A DNA stretch of 64,000 bases from Lewinellaceae bacterium (GTDB lineage Bacteria; Bacteroidota; Bacteroidia; Chitinophagales; Saprospiraceae). The stretch spans positions 248,001-312,000 of the forward strand of contig JACJYB010000003.1 of NCBI GenBank assembly GCA_020636355.1, read 5' to 3'. The translations under genes were made by a program, and so were the position numbers. Below are positions 17,423 through 26,227 of this stretch, one piece after another (position 1 is the stretch's first letter; every line of letters starts with the position of its first letter). The notes beneath the pieces are model-generated. The model did no database searches. It had not been told where the DNA came from and saw only the letters and a list, made by a program, of their open reading frames with translations.

Positions 17423-18772
17423 ATGGAAGGATTATTTCAAATCAGTCCGGTTGATGGGCGGTATGCCAACAAAACCAAATCACTCCAACCCTATTTTTCA
17501 GAATTCGGATTGATCAAATACCGGATCCGGGTTGAGATCGAATACCTGATCGCACTTTCACAGGTGGTACCTGTCCTCCAGCCACTGGATGATCATTCAG
17601 CTGATAAATTGAGAAGATTGGTTGATAATTTTGACCAGCAGGATGCCATCTGGATCAAAGACAAAGAACGAATTACCAACCACGATGTTAAAGCTGTCGA
17701 ATATTGGGTCAAAGAACAGATGCAATCGATCGGCCTGGGTGCATACCTTGAATTCGTCCATTTTGGTCTTACTTCACAGGATATCAACAATACTGCGGTA
17801 CCCATGCTCCTTCGTGACGGCCTTCAACAAATCGTGTTGCCCAAACTCAGCCTTTTAGTTAACCTATTGCGTGAAAGAGCCCTGGCAATGAAGGATATTC
17901 CAATGTTAGCCAGGACACATGGTCAACCGGCATCACCTACAACCATGGGAAAGGAATGGATGGTATTTGTCAGCCGGCTTCAAAAGGTTCAGGACGTATT
18001 GGAAAATCAAAGCTATTACGGAAAATTTGGTGGAGCTACCGGCAATTTCAATGCGCACTTCATTGCCTTTCCTTCCATCGATTGGTTTGAATTCGGCCAT
18101 CGGTTCCTCCAGCAACATCTTGGACTAAAACGCTCGGTATTCACCACCCAAATCGACCACTACGACGATCTCGCCGCTTTGTTCCAGAACTGGATTCGTC
18201 TCAACACCATATTAGTGGATTTCTGCCGCGATATCTGGACCTACATTTCCATGGAGTATTTCAAACAGAAGGCGGTCAAGGATGAGGTGGGCTCCTCAGC
18301 CATGCCACATAAAGTGAACCCAATTGATTTTGAAAATGCAGAAGGCAATTTGGGTATTGCCAATGCGCTGCTCGCATTTCTGGCCGAAAAACTTCCAATT
18401 TCCAGACTCCAGCGAGATCTCACAGACAGCACCGTTTTGAGAAATGCTGGTGTACCGTTTGCACACATGCTGATTGCTTTGCAGTCCCTGGAAAAAGGAT
18501 TATCCAAATTACAACTCAACCAACGAGCTCTCACGGATGACCTGGATCGAAACTGGGCAGTTCTTGCCGAAGCCATTCAGACCATTTTACGCAGAGAAGG
18601 CGTCGATCAACCGTATGAACAATTAAAAGCTTTAACCCGAGGACAGGACCAGATCACGAAAGACGTATTGCATCAATTTATCGATTCCCTGGATATCGAT
18701 GAGCAGGTAAAGACCGAAATGAGACAACTGACGCCATCGACCTACATAGGTGGATGGGATCACGGCGGTTAA
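17423..18772 (+). CDS. purB: adenylosuccinate lyase
   Basis: A 449-aa fumarase-superfamily lyase acting twice in purine synthesis (SAICAR to AICAR, and adenylosuccinate to AMP). The N-terminal opening (ISPVDGRYANKTKSLQPYFSE) and the length are those of the E. coli-type PurB. Conserved blocks: RTHGQPASPTTMGKE with the catalytic His, TSQDINN near residue 118, and the signature GSSAMPHKVNPIDFENAEGN near 290-309, which holds the mobile catalytic Ser loop. It follows ppk1 by 3 bases and overlaps the convergent anti-sigma gene by 4 bases. Confidence 0.97.
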   Translation: MEGLFQISPVDGRYANKTKSLQPYFSEFGLIKYRIRVEIEYLIALSQVVPVLQPLDDHSADKLRRLVDNFDQQDAIWIKDKERITNHDVKAVEYWVKEQMQSIGLGAYLEFVHFGLTSQDINNTAVPMLLRDGLQQIVLPKLSLLVNLLRERALAMKDIPMLARTHGQPASPTTMGKEWMVFVSRLQKVQDVLENQSYYGKFGGATGNFNAHFIAFPSIDWFEFGHRFLQQHLGLKRSVFTTQIDHYDDLAALFQNWIRLNTILVDFCRDIWTYISMEYFKQKAVKDEVGSSAMPHKVNPIDFENAEGNLGIANALLAFLAEKLPISRLQRDLTDSTVLRNAGVPFAHMLIALQSLEKGLSKLQLNQRALTDDLDRNWAVLAEAIQTILRREGVDQPYEQLKALTRGQDQITKDVLHQFIDSLDIDEQVKTEMRQLTPSTYIGGWDHGG

Positions 18773-19242
18773 TGCGTCGATTTCGGCAGTTGATGGGCCA
18801 GTTTTTTCAACCAGTTCTGACTGAAATACAAGATGAATAAGGTAAAGGTGACACTAAAAATCATTCCAAAAATAGATTGGTAATGCTGCCAGCCATCCAG
18901 CAAAGATTTTACATCCAAGCCGGAAACCTGATCGGAAAAGGCAACTAATCCGGTGAATTTTAATACCAGTAAAATTAATGTAAGGAATGCCCACGTAATG
19001 ACGATCCATTGCACAAAACGCAACATTGGATTAAAACCTTCAGCAACCTGCTGCATGATCTTTTGTTCCAGCCTTTCAGGTGCCGGAAATGTGGAAAATT
19101 CTGAAAGTATCCTGTGGACTGCTTCCATAGCTTCGACTTCCTTGCGGAACGCCGCATCGGTTTTGAGCCGGGCATCAAACTGGGCTCTTTCTGTGGACGA
19201 CAATTCATCATCCAGGTATTTGCTTATCAAATAATCATCCAT
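18769..19242 (-). CDS. membrane protein, probable anti-sigma factor
   Basis: A 157-aa protein. The start at 19,242 (MDDYLISKYLDDELS) overlaps the sigma-factor stop by 8 bases and gives the usual anti-sigma opening; an upstream in-frame start at 19,263 is less likely. The N-terminal ~70 residues are a charged cytoplasmic domain of the type that opens with a leucine-rich 'L-DGEL/DDELS' helix, without an obvious zinc-binding His-Cys-Cys motif. Two transmembrane segments follow at about 77-98 and 124-143. The coupling to the ECF gene and the topology suggest it holds the sigma factor at the inner membrane. Confidence 0.75.
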   Translation of the reverse strand: MDDYLISKYLDDELSSTERAQFDARLKTDAAFRKEVEAMEAVHRILSEFSTFPAPERLEQKIMQQVAEGFNPMLRFVQWIVITWAFLTLILLVLKFTGLVAFSDQVSGLDVKSLLDGWQHYQSIFGMIFSVTFTLFILYFSQNWLKKLAHQLPKSTH

Positions 19243-19804
19243 ATAGCAAATCAATTTGACCATGCACTGAGGTTTCTAGCAATGCTTTTAACTGTTTTCT
19301 ACCACGGTGTAGTTTTACTTTAATGTTTGCTTCCGAATCCCCATTGATGGCTCCAATCTCTCGAATGGAAAGCTCCTTGAAATAGAAAAGGGTTAATACC
19401 TCTCTCAAATCCGGGGATAACTGTTGCATGCATTTTTCAAGCCGGTCCTTTTGTTCTTGTGCTAACACGGCCTGATCTGTCTTTTCTTCAGCTGGTTTCG
19501 AAGCAATCTCGGTGTCTTCAAGTTGCGTGAAAGTTGATCGCTTGGATTTTCTCAACTGATTGATGCAAATGTTGTGTGCGATGGTGTACATCCAAGTCGT
19601 AATCCGGGATCTTCCGTCAAACTTTTCAATGTTTCGAATCACCTGCATAAAAGTATCCTGTGTCGCTTCCTCCGCTTTCATTTCATCTCCCAACAGTCTG
19701 ATGCACAATGTATAAACATAGTTTTGGTGCATCCGAATGAATGCGCGTACGGTGACATCGTTTTTACGAACGAGTCCATCGATCAACTCCTGTTCTGTCG
19801 ACAT
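19235..19804 (-). CDS. ECF-type RNA polymerase sigma factor
   Basis: A 189-aa sigma-70 family protein. The start at 19,804 (MSTEQELIDGLVRKNDVT) is chosen because the in-frame extension to 19,897 has no family features. Region 2 is at about 25-90 (YVYTLCIRLLGDEMKAEEATQDTFMQV ... ITTWMYTIAHNICINQLRK), region 4 at about 130-180 (LSPDLREVLTLFYFKELSIREIG ... IKVKLHRGRKQLK). It is followed by a membrane protein overlapping by 8 bases, its likely anti-sigma. The signal and regulon are unknown. Confidence 0.92.
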   Translation of the reverse strand: MSTEQELIDGLVRKNDVTVRAFIRMHQNYVYTLCIRLLGDEMKAEEATQDTFMQVIRNIEKFDGRSRITTWMYTIAHNICINQLRKSKRSTFTQLEDTEIASKPAEEKTDQAVLAQEQKDRLEKCMQQLSPDLREVLTLFYFKELSIREIGAINGDSEANIKVKLHRGRKQLKALLETSVHGQIDLLYG

Positions 19805-19988
19805 AGGTATCAATCTGACATCAACATCAGTATAAAGGTTACGGATAACGGAGAATTTGTGCAAACAGAATCCAAGTTTATAGCACCAGGCAACCATATT
19901 TTTTCACATTTGAAAAAAAATTACTCCAGAAATGTAACCTACCAGATGCCTCATATGTCCAATGGACAAATCATTAAAATCAAGCATC

Positions 19989-20318
19989 ATGGGTGAAATA
20001 ATTGGTTTAGTAGCCGTCATCGGATTCTGGTCATCGGTCATTGTGATTACCTATATGTATTTTTATACGCGACACAAAGAACGTATGAGCGGGGTTGTGG
20101 TAACACCTGCGGCTTCACCACGTAAATTCGTGGCCCTGCGTTGGGGTTTGTTATTGATTGGCATTGGCTGTGGTTTATTTGCAGGAGCCGTATTAGAGAA
20201 AGCTCTTCCATTACCAAAGGTATTTACCACGGTATTTACCACCTGCATTGGTGGCGGGTTGGCGTTATTGTTTTACTTCAAACGGGTTGAAAACCTGCCG
20301 GAAAGCGATACCGTTTAG
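19989..20318 (+). CDS. small two-helix membrane protein
   Basis: A 109-aa protein. The start at 19,989 (MGEIIGLVAVIGFW) begins directly in a transmembrane segment; an earlier in-frame start at 19,962 would add nine polar residues. Hydrophobic segments lie at about 4-27, 53-71 and 81-95, separated by a short basic loop (YTRHKERMSG). Proteins of this size and pattern are common unknowns in Bacteroidota. It is divergent from the ECF sigma factor across 184 bases, so it could be a target, but there is no direct evidence. Confidence 0.65.
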   Translation: MGEIIGLVAVIGFWSSVIVITYMYFYTRHKERMSGVVVTPAASPRKFVALRWGLLLIGIGCGLFAGAVLEKALPLPKVFTTVFTTCIGGGLALLFYFKRVENLPESDTV

Positions 20319-20443
20319 AAGTTAATTTCACAAAAACAGCTGGATTCTTTGGTCGTTGGTCTGTCTGTAATTCCAATTTGATCGATTCGCTGCCCCAATC
20401 TCTGCTGCAATGCTTAATTTGGGTGAAATGAAATTATTTCCAA

Positions 20444-22528
20444 ATGAACCACTTGAGCTATTGGCGCACTGCAACTATCCTGAGTCTTGCTTTTGTTTCA
20501 CAACTTTCGGCTCAGATCGAACCGGGAACTTATAAAGGGCAATTACAAATTCCTAATGGCAAGTTGGAAGTTGTCGTCACGATCGAAAGGTTGTCTGACT
20601 GGCAAGTCACCTTCCAGGTACCCCAACAGACCGCACAGGAATTTCCCGCTTCGGAGCTTCGTATTACCAAAGATTCTATACTGTTTAAAGTGCCAGGCAT
20701 TCCCGGCAATGTCCATTATGGAGGAAAAATTGAGTCCCCTACTGCATTTAACGGAACATTTTATCAGGGGCCGGCTGCCTTACCTCTATCACTGACGCTC
20801 GAAGGAGCCAACGCGAGCCAGGTAGATACTACCGGGTGGCATCACTACATCGATTCGGTTCGAAACCTTTTTGAAGTGCCTGGTATCGGAGTAGCCATCT
20901 ACTACGATGGTAAGGTGCTCCTCGCTGACGGATTTGGGTTCCAGGATGTGGATAAAAAGGTGCCAGCGGACGCACAAACACTTTTTGGGATCGGTTCCAC
21001 GACCAAGGCCTTTACAGCAACCGCTAACGCCCTGCTGGTCGATGATGGCAAGCTGGAATGGACCAAACCGGTCCATGAATATCTCCCGGACTTTGAACTT
21101 TACAACACCTTTGCTAGTCAGGAGATGACCGCAGAGGATTTATTATGCCATCGATCCGGTCTGCCAAGGCACGATCTGTTGTGGTATGGGAGTGAATGGA
21201 CCCGCCTTGAGCTTTACCAGCGCCTAAAATATCTTGAACCCAGCGAACCTTTCCGTACAAAATTTCAATACCAGAACCTGATGTTCATGACTGCAGGTAT
21301 CCTGTGCGAACGCTTGTCTGGAATGAGTTGGGAAGATTTCACCAGGTCCCGGATCCTGACGCCACTGGATATGAAAGCCACCAATTTCACAACATCAGAA
21401 ATGACCGGTAATTCAAAAGCCAGCAAACCTTACCGTTGGACTAAGGCAGGAGTCGTTGAGATTCCCTATCGAAATATCGATGCCATCGGGCCAGCAGGTT
21501 CCATTAACAGTTCGGCAGAAGACATGGTGAAATGGGTAGCTTTCAACCTGAACAAAGGCAAGGTAGGCAATCACCAATTAATGGATCCCTCTTTATTTGA
21601 TTACATCCAAAAACCTCATATGTCCGGTGCGGACATATTTGCCAAACCAGGTACTTCTGAAGCATTTTATGGCCTTGGATGGTCTATTTTATATTACCAC
21701 AACCTCAAAATCGTTTCCCATGGAGGAAACATCGATGGATTTACCGCCCATGTTCACCTGGTTCCGGAAAAAGGTTTTGGCATGGTCGTACTCGCTAACA
21801 TGAACGGAACACCACTTTCATCAGCTTTAAGTTTCTCGTTCATGGACAAGGTGTTAGGTATCGATGGCTCAAATTGGGTTCAATCGGGAAAAGACCGCTG
21901 GCTACAGGTGACAGGCCGGGGACCAAAACAAGAGGAAAAGGAAAATGACCTTGAAATAAAGGAAGAGATTCAAGCATTCAGCCCAGTAAGGCCACTAAAA
22001 GATTACACCGGTACATTTGAACACCCCGCTTATGGTAAAATTACGATCACATTGGCGGGAGACACATTACATGCATCTTATAATTTTATGCATCTTCCTT
22101 TAATTCCGGAGGACGTAGATTTATTTCAGGGTAAGGAAGAAGATCTGGGTGACGAAGTGATCAAGGTCAAATTTGATGCAGGTATGGGCAACTTCATTGA
22201 TCAGCTTCAAGTGCCCCTTGAACAGGCAGTTGACCCAATCATTTTTGAACGGATTGCATCTGATCTCTGGAAACGTCCGGATTATTTGAAACAATTTATT
22301 GGCACTTATGAGGTCAATGGGCTCAAAATTACTGTCCTACTGGCCGAGGACCAACTAAAGATGACACCGGCCGGACAAGCAACATATACCCTTCAGCCAA
22401 TCCTTGAAAACCAATTTAAAGTAACGGACTTAACCGGATACTCGGTTTCATTTAAAGGAAAGGATAATAACATCATAGTCCTGCATCAACCGAACGGTCA
22501 ATTTGAAGGAAAGCGGACCGAAGATTAG
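20444..22528 (+). CDS. exported serine hydrolase, beta-lactamase/PBP4-like
   Basis: A 694-aa exported protein. Signal peptide residues 1-22 (ending LSAQ). A beta-rich N-terminal domain of about 100 residues precedes a class C beta-lactamase/esterase fold: Ser185-Thr-Thr-Lys188 (SxxK), Tyr276-Gln-Asn (YxN) and His426-Gly-Gly in place of KTG. After about residue 500 come two beta domains, the first (DYTGTFEHPAYGKI) of the type often attached to such hydrolases in Bacteroidota. Possible roles are peptide or ester hydrolysis in the periplasm; not evidence of antibiotic resistance. It is convergent with purM. Confidence 0.88.
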   Translation: MNHLSYWRTATILSLAFVSQLSAQIEPGTYKGQLQIPNGKLEVVVTIERLSDWQVTFQVPQQTAQEFPASELRITKDSILFKVPGIPGNVHYGGKIESPTAFNGTFYQGPAALPLSLTLEGANASQVDTTGWHHYIDSVRNLFEVPGIGVAIYYDGKVLLADGFGFQDVDKKVPADAQTLFGIGSTTKAFTATANALLVDDGKLEWTKPVHEYLPDFELYNTFASQEMTAEDLLCHRSGLPRHDLLWYGSEWTRLELYQRLKYLEPSEPFRTKFQYQNLMFMTAGILCERLSGMSWEDFTRSRILTPLDMKATNFTTSEMTGNSKASKPYRWTKAGVVEIPYRNIDAIGPAGSINSSAEDMVKWVAFNLNKGKVGNHQLMDPSLFDYIQKPHMSGADIFAKPGTSEAFYGLGWSILYYHNLKIVSHGGNIDGFTAHVHLVPEKGFGMVVLANMNGTPLSSALSFSFMDKVLGIDGSNWVQSGKDRWLQVTGRGPKQEEKENDLEIKEEIQAFSPVRPLKDYTGTFEHPAYGKITITLAGDTLHASYNFMHLPLIPEDVDLFQGKEEDLGDEVIKVKFDAGMGNFIDQLQVPLEQAVDPIIFERIASDLWKRPDYLKQFIGTYEVNGLKITVLLAEDQLKMTPAGQATYTLQPILENQFKVTDLTGYSVSFKGKDNNIIVLHQPNGQFEGKRTED

Positions 22529-22555
22529 ACAATAACTCTGAACGGAAAGGCAACA

Positions 22556-23737
22556 TTAATATTCTCCAGGATGATACGACCAGGCATCCCCGTCCCGGCT
22601 GATAACCAATTCATTGATCCCAGCGGACTCCACATATCCGATGATTTGACAATCTATGTTAAAGTCATTTACGATATCAATGACATTATTCGCTTGATTT
22701 TCTGGAATATACACTTCTAATCGCTGACCCATATTGAAAACTTGATGCATCTCTTTCAAAGGCGCTTTTGACACTTGCTGAATGAGTTCAAACACCGGAG
22801 GAACGGGCAACAATCGATCCTTAACTATACGGCATTGATCGACGAATTTCATCACCTTTGTCAGTCCCCCACCGGTATTGTGAATAATCCCGTGAATCGA
22901 GGATTTCACTGGAGAACGCAACAAAGCAGCCAATACCGGTAAATAGGTCCTGGTTGGGGACAGCAGCAGCTGTCCGATTTCATAATCCTTACCCTGAAGG
23001 TTAACCTGGTCGGTAAGCCCATATGATCCGGTAAAGCGATAGGCTGCTTCTGTATGCGGATCGAAGCTCTCCGGATAACGCTCATACCGTTTGTCAAGAA
23101 CATCATGTCTGGCCTGCGTTAAACCATTGGAACCGATACCGGAATTATAACGATCTTCATAGCTGGCTTGTCCATATGACGCAAGCCCTATGATGATATC
23201 TCCCGGTTTAATTGCATTAACAATAAGATCGGCTTTAGCCAACCGGGCAAAAGTGGTGAATCCAATGTCAATCGTCCGGACCACATCTCCTACGTCAGCC
23301 GTCTCCCCTCCCGCCAATTGGAGGTTAACACCATAAGCTTTTAATTTCTCTGCAAATCGAGCAGTTCCCTGTATGATTTCCGTAAGGACTTCTCCCGGGA
23401 TAAGGTGTTTGTTTCGGCCTATGGTCGAAGAAACCAAAATCCGGTCAATTGCGCCTACGCAACCCATGTCATCAAGGTTCATGACCAATGCGTCCTGAGC
23501 AACATCCGACCAAACGGAAAGGTCATTTTCCTCTTTCCAATACAAGTAGGAAAGCACCGTCTTGGTACCAGCCGTGTCGGCATGCATCAGGTTTACAAAT
23601 TCCGGATTTCCGGTCGAAACGTCCGGCAGGATTTTGCAAAATGCGTTGGGATACAACCCTTTGTCCAAACCTGCTATCGCGGTATGAACTTCACTCTTTG
23701 AAGCTGAAACGCCTCTTTTATTGTATTTATCTGCCAT
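22556..23737 (-). CDS. purM: phosphoribosylformylglycinamidine cyclo-ligase (AIR synthase)
   Basis: A 393-aa enzyme of the PurM/ThiL/HypE superfamily that closes FGAM to aminoimidazole ribotide using ATP. The N-terminal segment (YNKRGVSASKSEVH), the HADTAGTKTVLSYLYWKE block, MNLDDMGCVGA, LAGGETADVGDVVRTIDIG and IIHNTGGGLTKVMKF are conserved. The longer-than-E. coli length (about 345) and divergent sequence match the Bacteroidota version. A perfect -7 box lies 29-36 bases upstream. It sits 39 bases after the HTH gene but seems to have its own promoter. Confidence 0.92.
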   Translation of the reverse strand: MADKYNKRGVSASKSEVHTAIAGLDKGLYPNAFCKILPDVSTGNPEFVNLMHADTAGTKTVLSYLYWKEENDLSVWSDVAQDALVMNLDDMGCVGAIDRILVSSTIGRNKHLIPGEVLTEIIQGTARFAEKLKAYGVNLQLAGGETADVGDVVRTIDIGFTTFARLAKADLIVNAIKPGDIIIGLASYGQASYEDRYNSGIGSNGLTQARHDVLDKRYERYPESFDPHTEAAYRFTGSYGLTDQVNLQGKDYEIGQLLLSPTRTYLPVLAALLRSPVKSSIHGIIHNTGGGLTKVMKFVDQCRIVKDRLLPVPPVFELIQQVSKAPLKEMHQVFNMGQRLEVYIPENQANNVIDIVNDFNIDCQIIGYVESAGINELVISRDGDAWSYHPGEY

Positions 23738-23765
23738 GGATCTGGCGCAGCGTTGATGACAGCGC

Positions 23766-23773
23766 CAAAAGTA
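23766..23773 (-). promoter_or_regulatory. Bacteroidota -7 box for purM
   Basis: TACTTTTG reading leftwards, exact TAnnTTTG, in the 39-base gap between the HTH gene stop and purM. Predicted transcription start near 23,760, giving a leader of about 22 bases. Confidence 0.6.
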
Positions 23774-23776
23774 CCA

Positions 23777-24781
23777 TTATTCAAGGAGATGCTCCAGGCG
23801 TTGGCGGCTAAAGTTGATATTTTGGAGGATCTGATTGAAAAAGAAATTACGGTTCTTTTCATTGGTCGTGCTGATGGGACTGGACTTGCGGATGATCCGG
23901 TCAAACCATAGCTTGATGTGATCACAGGTTTGTTGGTTTTGTGTTACGACAAAACTAGGCGTAGCAAATGGCATAATGACCAATTCTCTTTCAATGGATG
24001 ATGCATAGAAAGTTTGCGAGGCGTGGATTACTTCATTGTGATACAACTCAAACGGACCAAGAGGTACTTCCATCCGGTTGTATTTATGTCCATGCGCCGC
24101 AAAATGCTGAAGCAACCGAATCAACTCCATCAGTTCGTCGTAAAGGCTCTGGACGATATCAGGACTTTCGAACCTGCCCGAGTAGGTAAAGTAAGCAAGT
24201 TGATTCAAGGTGTCATCAACCATGCTCATGCTCCACAGCTCGACCGTATGATAGGCTAAAAAGTCCTTCCGGATGCGCTGGATAAGCCCATCGATAAAAG
24301 CAGGAAATATTTGCTCACTGTATTTCTCCATGCGTAATCCCGGGATATTCCAGATGGTGTTACCCCAAACAAATAATTTAAATTTGAACAATCGCGGGGC
24401 CAGGAGATAATAAAACAAATGCATGTTGGCACTGATCGAATAAAATTTCACTTGAGTGCAGTGCTTCATGTCCAGTAAAACCGCATGAATGGATTGCATA
24501 AAGTGTTCTACAGAAATGATTTGCTGGTCTCCGTTGCCGGGCAAAAAGTCAAAAGTGACATGGCGTGAATTTGTCTCCATCAAAGCATCCAGCGATACAC
24601 CATAGTGCACGGCCAACCGTTCCACTTCTTCGGCATTCAGCAGGGATTCCCCCCGCAGACGCCGGTAAATGGCATCCGGTGTGATACGCAGAATTTCACT
24701 CAATGCATTGACAGCTTCTGAGCGGCGTGAATAGTTCGATACAATCTGATTGAGCAGGTTAGTGTGAAGCCGATTTGCCAA
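23777..24781 (-). CDS. HTH-domain regulator with long C-terminal domain
   Basis: A 334-aa protein. Residues about 8-75 hold an XRE-like helix-turn-helix (AVNALSEILRITPDAIYRRLRGESLLNAEEVERLAVHYGVSLDALM). The remaining 250 residues form a mainly helical domain with an aromatic-rich core and no recognisable enzyme motif, a layout seen in a group of Bacteroidota regulators of unknown effector. The start codon appears to be TTG at 24,781, placing Ala2-Asn3 just ahead of the HTH; a -7-like TATATTTA lies about 30 bases upstream. No membrane segments. Confidence 0.72.
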   Translation of the reverse strand: MANRLHTNLLNQIVSNYSRRSEAVNALSEILRITPDAIYRRLRGESLLNAEEVERLAVHYGVSLDALMETNSRHVTFDFLPGNGDQQIISVEHFMQSIHAVLLDMKHCTQVKFYSISANMHLFYYLLAPRLFKFKLFVWGNTIWNIPGLRMEKYSEQIFPAFIDGLIQRIRKDFLAYHTVELWSMSMVDDTLNQLAYFTYSGRFESPDIVQSLYDELMELIRLLQHFAAHGHKYNRMEVPLGPFELYHNEVIHASQTFYASSIERELVIMPFATPSFVVTQNQQTCDHIKLWFDRIIRKSSPISTTNEKNRNFFFNQILQNINFSRQRLEHLLE

Positions 24782-24856
24782 ATTAGCGGAATTTTGGTAG
24801 TCCGGCTTTAAATATAGGGCATTTTGAAGAATCCTCAGCCCTGGCGCTTCAGATAA

Positions 24857-25015
24857 CTAGGCTTCGCAACCGATGTATTTGGTTAAGCCATAAAAGACCG
24901 CAATCCAAACCAATCCCTTAATCAGGAAAAATAAAAATCCGGCCACTCCCATGCGCTTGAGCCAGCGGACCCACGCAGGACGCTTGGATTGTTCATTTAT
25001 TGGTTTGGGTTCCAT
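24857..25015 (-). CDS. tiny membrane protein (52 aa)
   Basis: Translating leftwards from ATG at 25,013-25,015 gives 52 residues: a polar, basic N-terminus (KRPAWVRWLKRMG around 11-23) and one hydrophobic helix at about 24-45 (GFLFFLIKGLVWIAVFYGL), then a short tail ending at TAG 24,857-24,859. It overlaps the last 19 bases of the PD40 lipoprotein gene in another frame. The positive-inside topology and coupling to the upstream gene argue that it is real. Single-helix proteins with an FLIKG-like core occur in related genomes, to my recollection; the function is unknown. Confidence 0.6.
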   Translation of the reverse strand: MEPKPINEQSKRPAWVRWLKRMGVAGFLFFLIKGLVWIAVFYGLTKYIGCEA

Positions 25016-26121
25016 TCGGCTAAAAACAAATTGGTATCACGATTGCCACCGTTATTCCGGTTCGATGAAAATACAAGATATTTTCCATCATTGGAGAATA
25101 CCGGAAATGCATCAAAAGTACCATCCGCCGTCACCTTGGTCAATCCGGTTCCATCCAGGTTAATCATGTACAGATTAAAGGGAAATCCGCGTTCCGTAGC
25201 ATAGTTGGATGCAAAAATGACTTTCTTGCCTGAAGGGTGGAAGAATGGGCACCAGTTTGCTTTACCCAGCGATGTTATCTGGCGTAGGTCGGTGCCATCT
25301 ACATTACAGATGAACAGTTCCATTTCGGTCGGCGTAACCAACCCTTCCTGAAGCAATTCTTTATACTCGCGGATAGCTTCTTCCGTTTTGGGTCGCGATG
25401 CCCGGAATATGAGTTGCGTTCCATCCGGCGAGAAAAATGCGCCACCATCATATCCCAGTTCGTTCGTTACCTGTTTTACATCACTTCCGTCAAGGTTCAT
25501 GGTATACAGATCCAGGTCTCCATTCCGTAGTGAGGTGAATACAATTTTATCCCCTTTTGGCGATACAGTCGCCTCAGCATCATACCCTGGCGTATTGGTC
25601 ATTTGTGCCAGGATATTTCCCTGGAGATCGGCTTTGAAAATATCAAATGAAGCATAGATCGGCCAAACATATTTTCCATCCGAACGGTGAGCTGGTGTCG
25701 GGGGACAGGTATCCGCCGCAAGATGCGTTGAAGCATAAATGATGGTCGAATCTCCGGGTAGGAAGTAAGAACAGGTCGTCCTGCCTTTCCCTGTACTTAC
25801 CAGCGTTGGCTTGTATCCCGAAGTTTTTTCACCGGCGACATCCATATAAAAAATCTGATCGCACGATACATTCCAAGCGGGGTTAGTGACCTGCATGACC
25901 AATTTCGTGTCATCGAAACTCCAATAGGCCTCAGCATTATCCCCTCCGAATGAAAGCTGGCGCAAGGACTTAAAAAACTGTTCTTCACCAGGCTTGACCA
26001 AACTATCACTTACAACACTTTCCGTACTCATGCTCTCGGACGTATTATCAGTGGATTGATTGGCACAATTGACCATGGTGGTAACGATCAGGAGTCCGAT
26101 TGCAAGTACATAAATTTTCAT
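24997..26121 (-). CDS. lipoprotein with TolB-like PD40 beta-propeller
   Basis: A 374-aa exported lipoprotein: signal peptide with lipobox (VNC, Cys19), then a Ser/Thr-rich linker and a beta-propeller. Repeated WD40-like PD40 blades are visible (YWSFDDTKLVMQVT, ATVSPKGDKIVFTSLRNGDLDLYTMNLDG, AFFSPDGTQLIFRASR, FHPSGKKVIFASNY, PVFSNDGKYLVFSSNRNNG). This resembles the TolB propeller but lacks the TolB N-terminal domain. The role is probably binding; no enzyme motif. A perfect -7 box lies about 24-31 bases upstream, and the tiny membrane protein gene overlaps its end. Confidence 0.82.
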   Translation of the reverse strand: MKIYVLAIGLLIVTTMVNCANQSTDNTSESMSTESVVSDSLVKPGEEQFFKSLRQLSFGGDNAEAYWSFDDTKLVMQVTNPAWNVSCDQIFYMDVAGEKTSGYKPTLVSTGKGRTTCSYFLPGDSTIIYASTHLAADTCPPTPAHRSDGKYVWPIYASFDIFKADLQGNILAQMTNTPGYDAEATVSPKGDKIVFTSLRNGDLDLYTMNLDGSDVKQVTNELGYDGGAFFSPDGTQLIFRASRPKTEEAIREYKELLQEGLVTPTEMELFICNVDGTDLRQITSLGKANWCPFFHPSGKKVIFASNYATERGFPFNLYMINLDGTGLTKVTADGTFDAFPVFSNDGKYLVFSSNRNNGGNRDTNLFLAEWNPNQ

Positions 26122-26144
26122 TGATCTCTCTTTTTAGATGGGGA

Positions 26145-26152
26145 CAAAAATA
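26145..26152 (-). promoter_or_regulatory. Bacteroidota -7 box for the PD40 lipoprotein
   Basis: TATTTTTG reading leftwards, exact TAnnTTTG. Predicted transcription start near 26,139 with an 18-base leader. No convincing -33 element. Confidence 0.55.
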
Positions 26153-26227
26153 AAAGATTGCGTGGAACGGCCGGAAAGCGAATTGTCACAACTTTGTCAA
26201 TTTAAGCTTTCAACCCCGGAAATCAGA

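Noticed and set aside
20444..22528. Antibiotic-resistance beta-lactamase
   Set aside because: It has SxxK, YxN and HGG but a long multi-domain layout with beta domains at both ends, typical of Bacteroidota serine hydrolases of other function.
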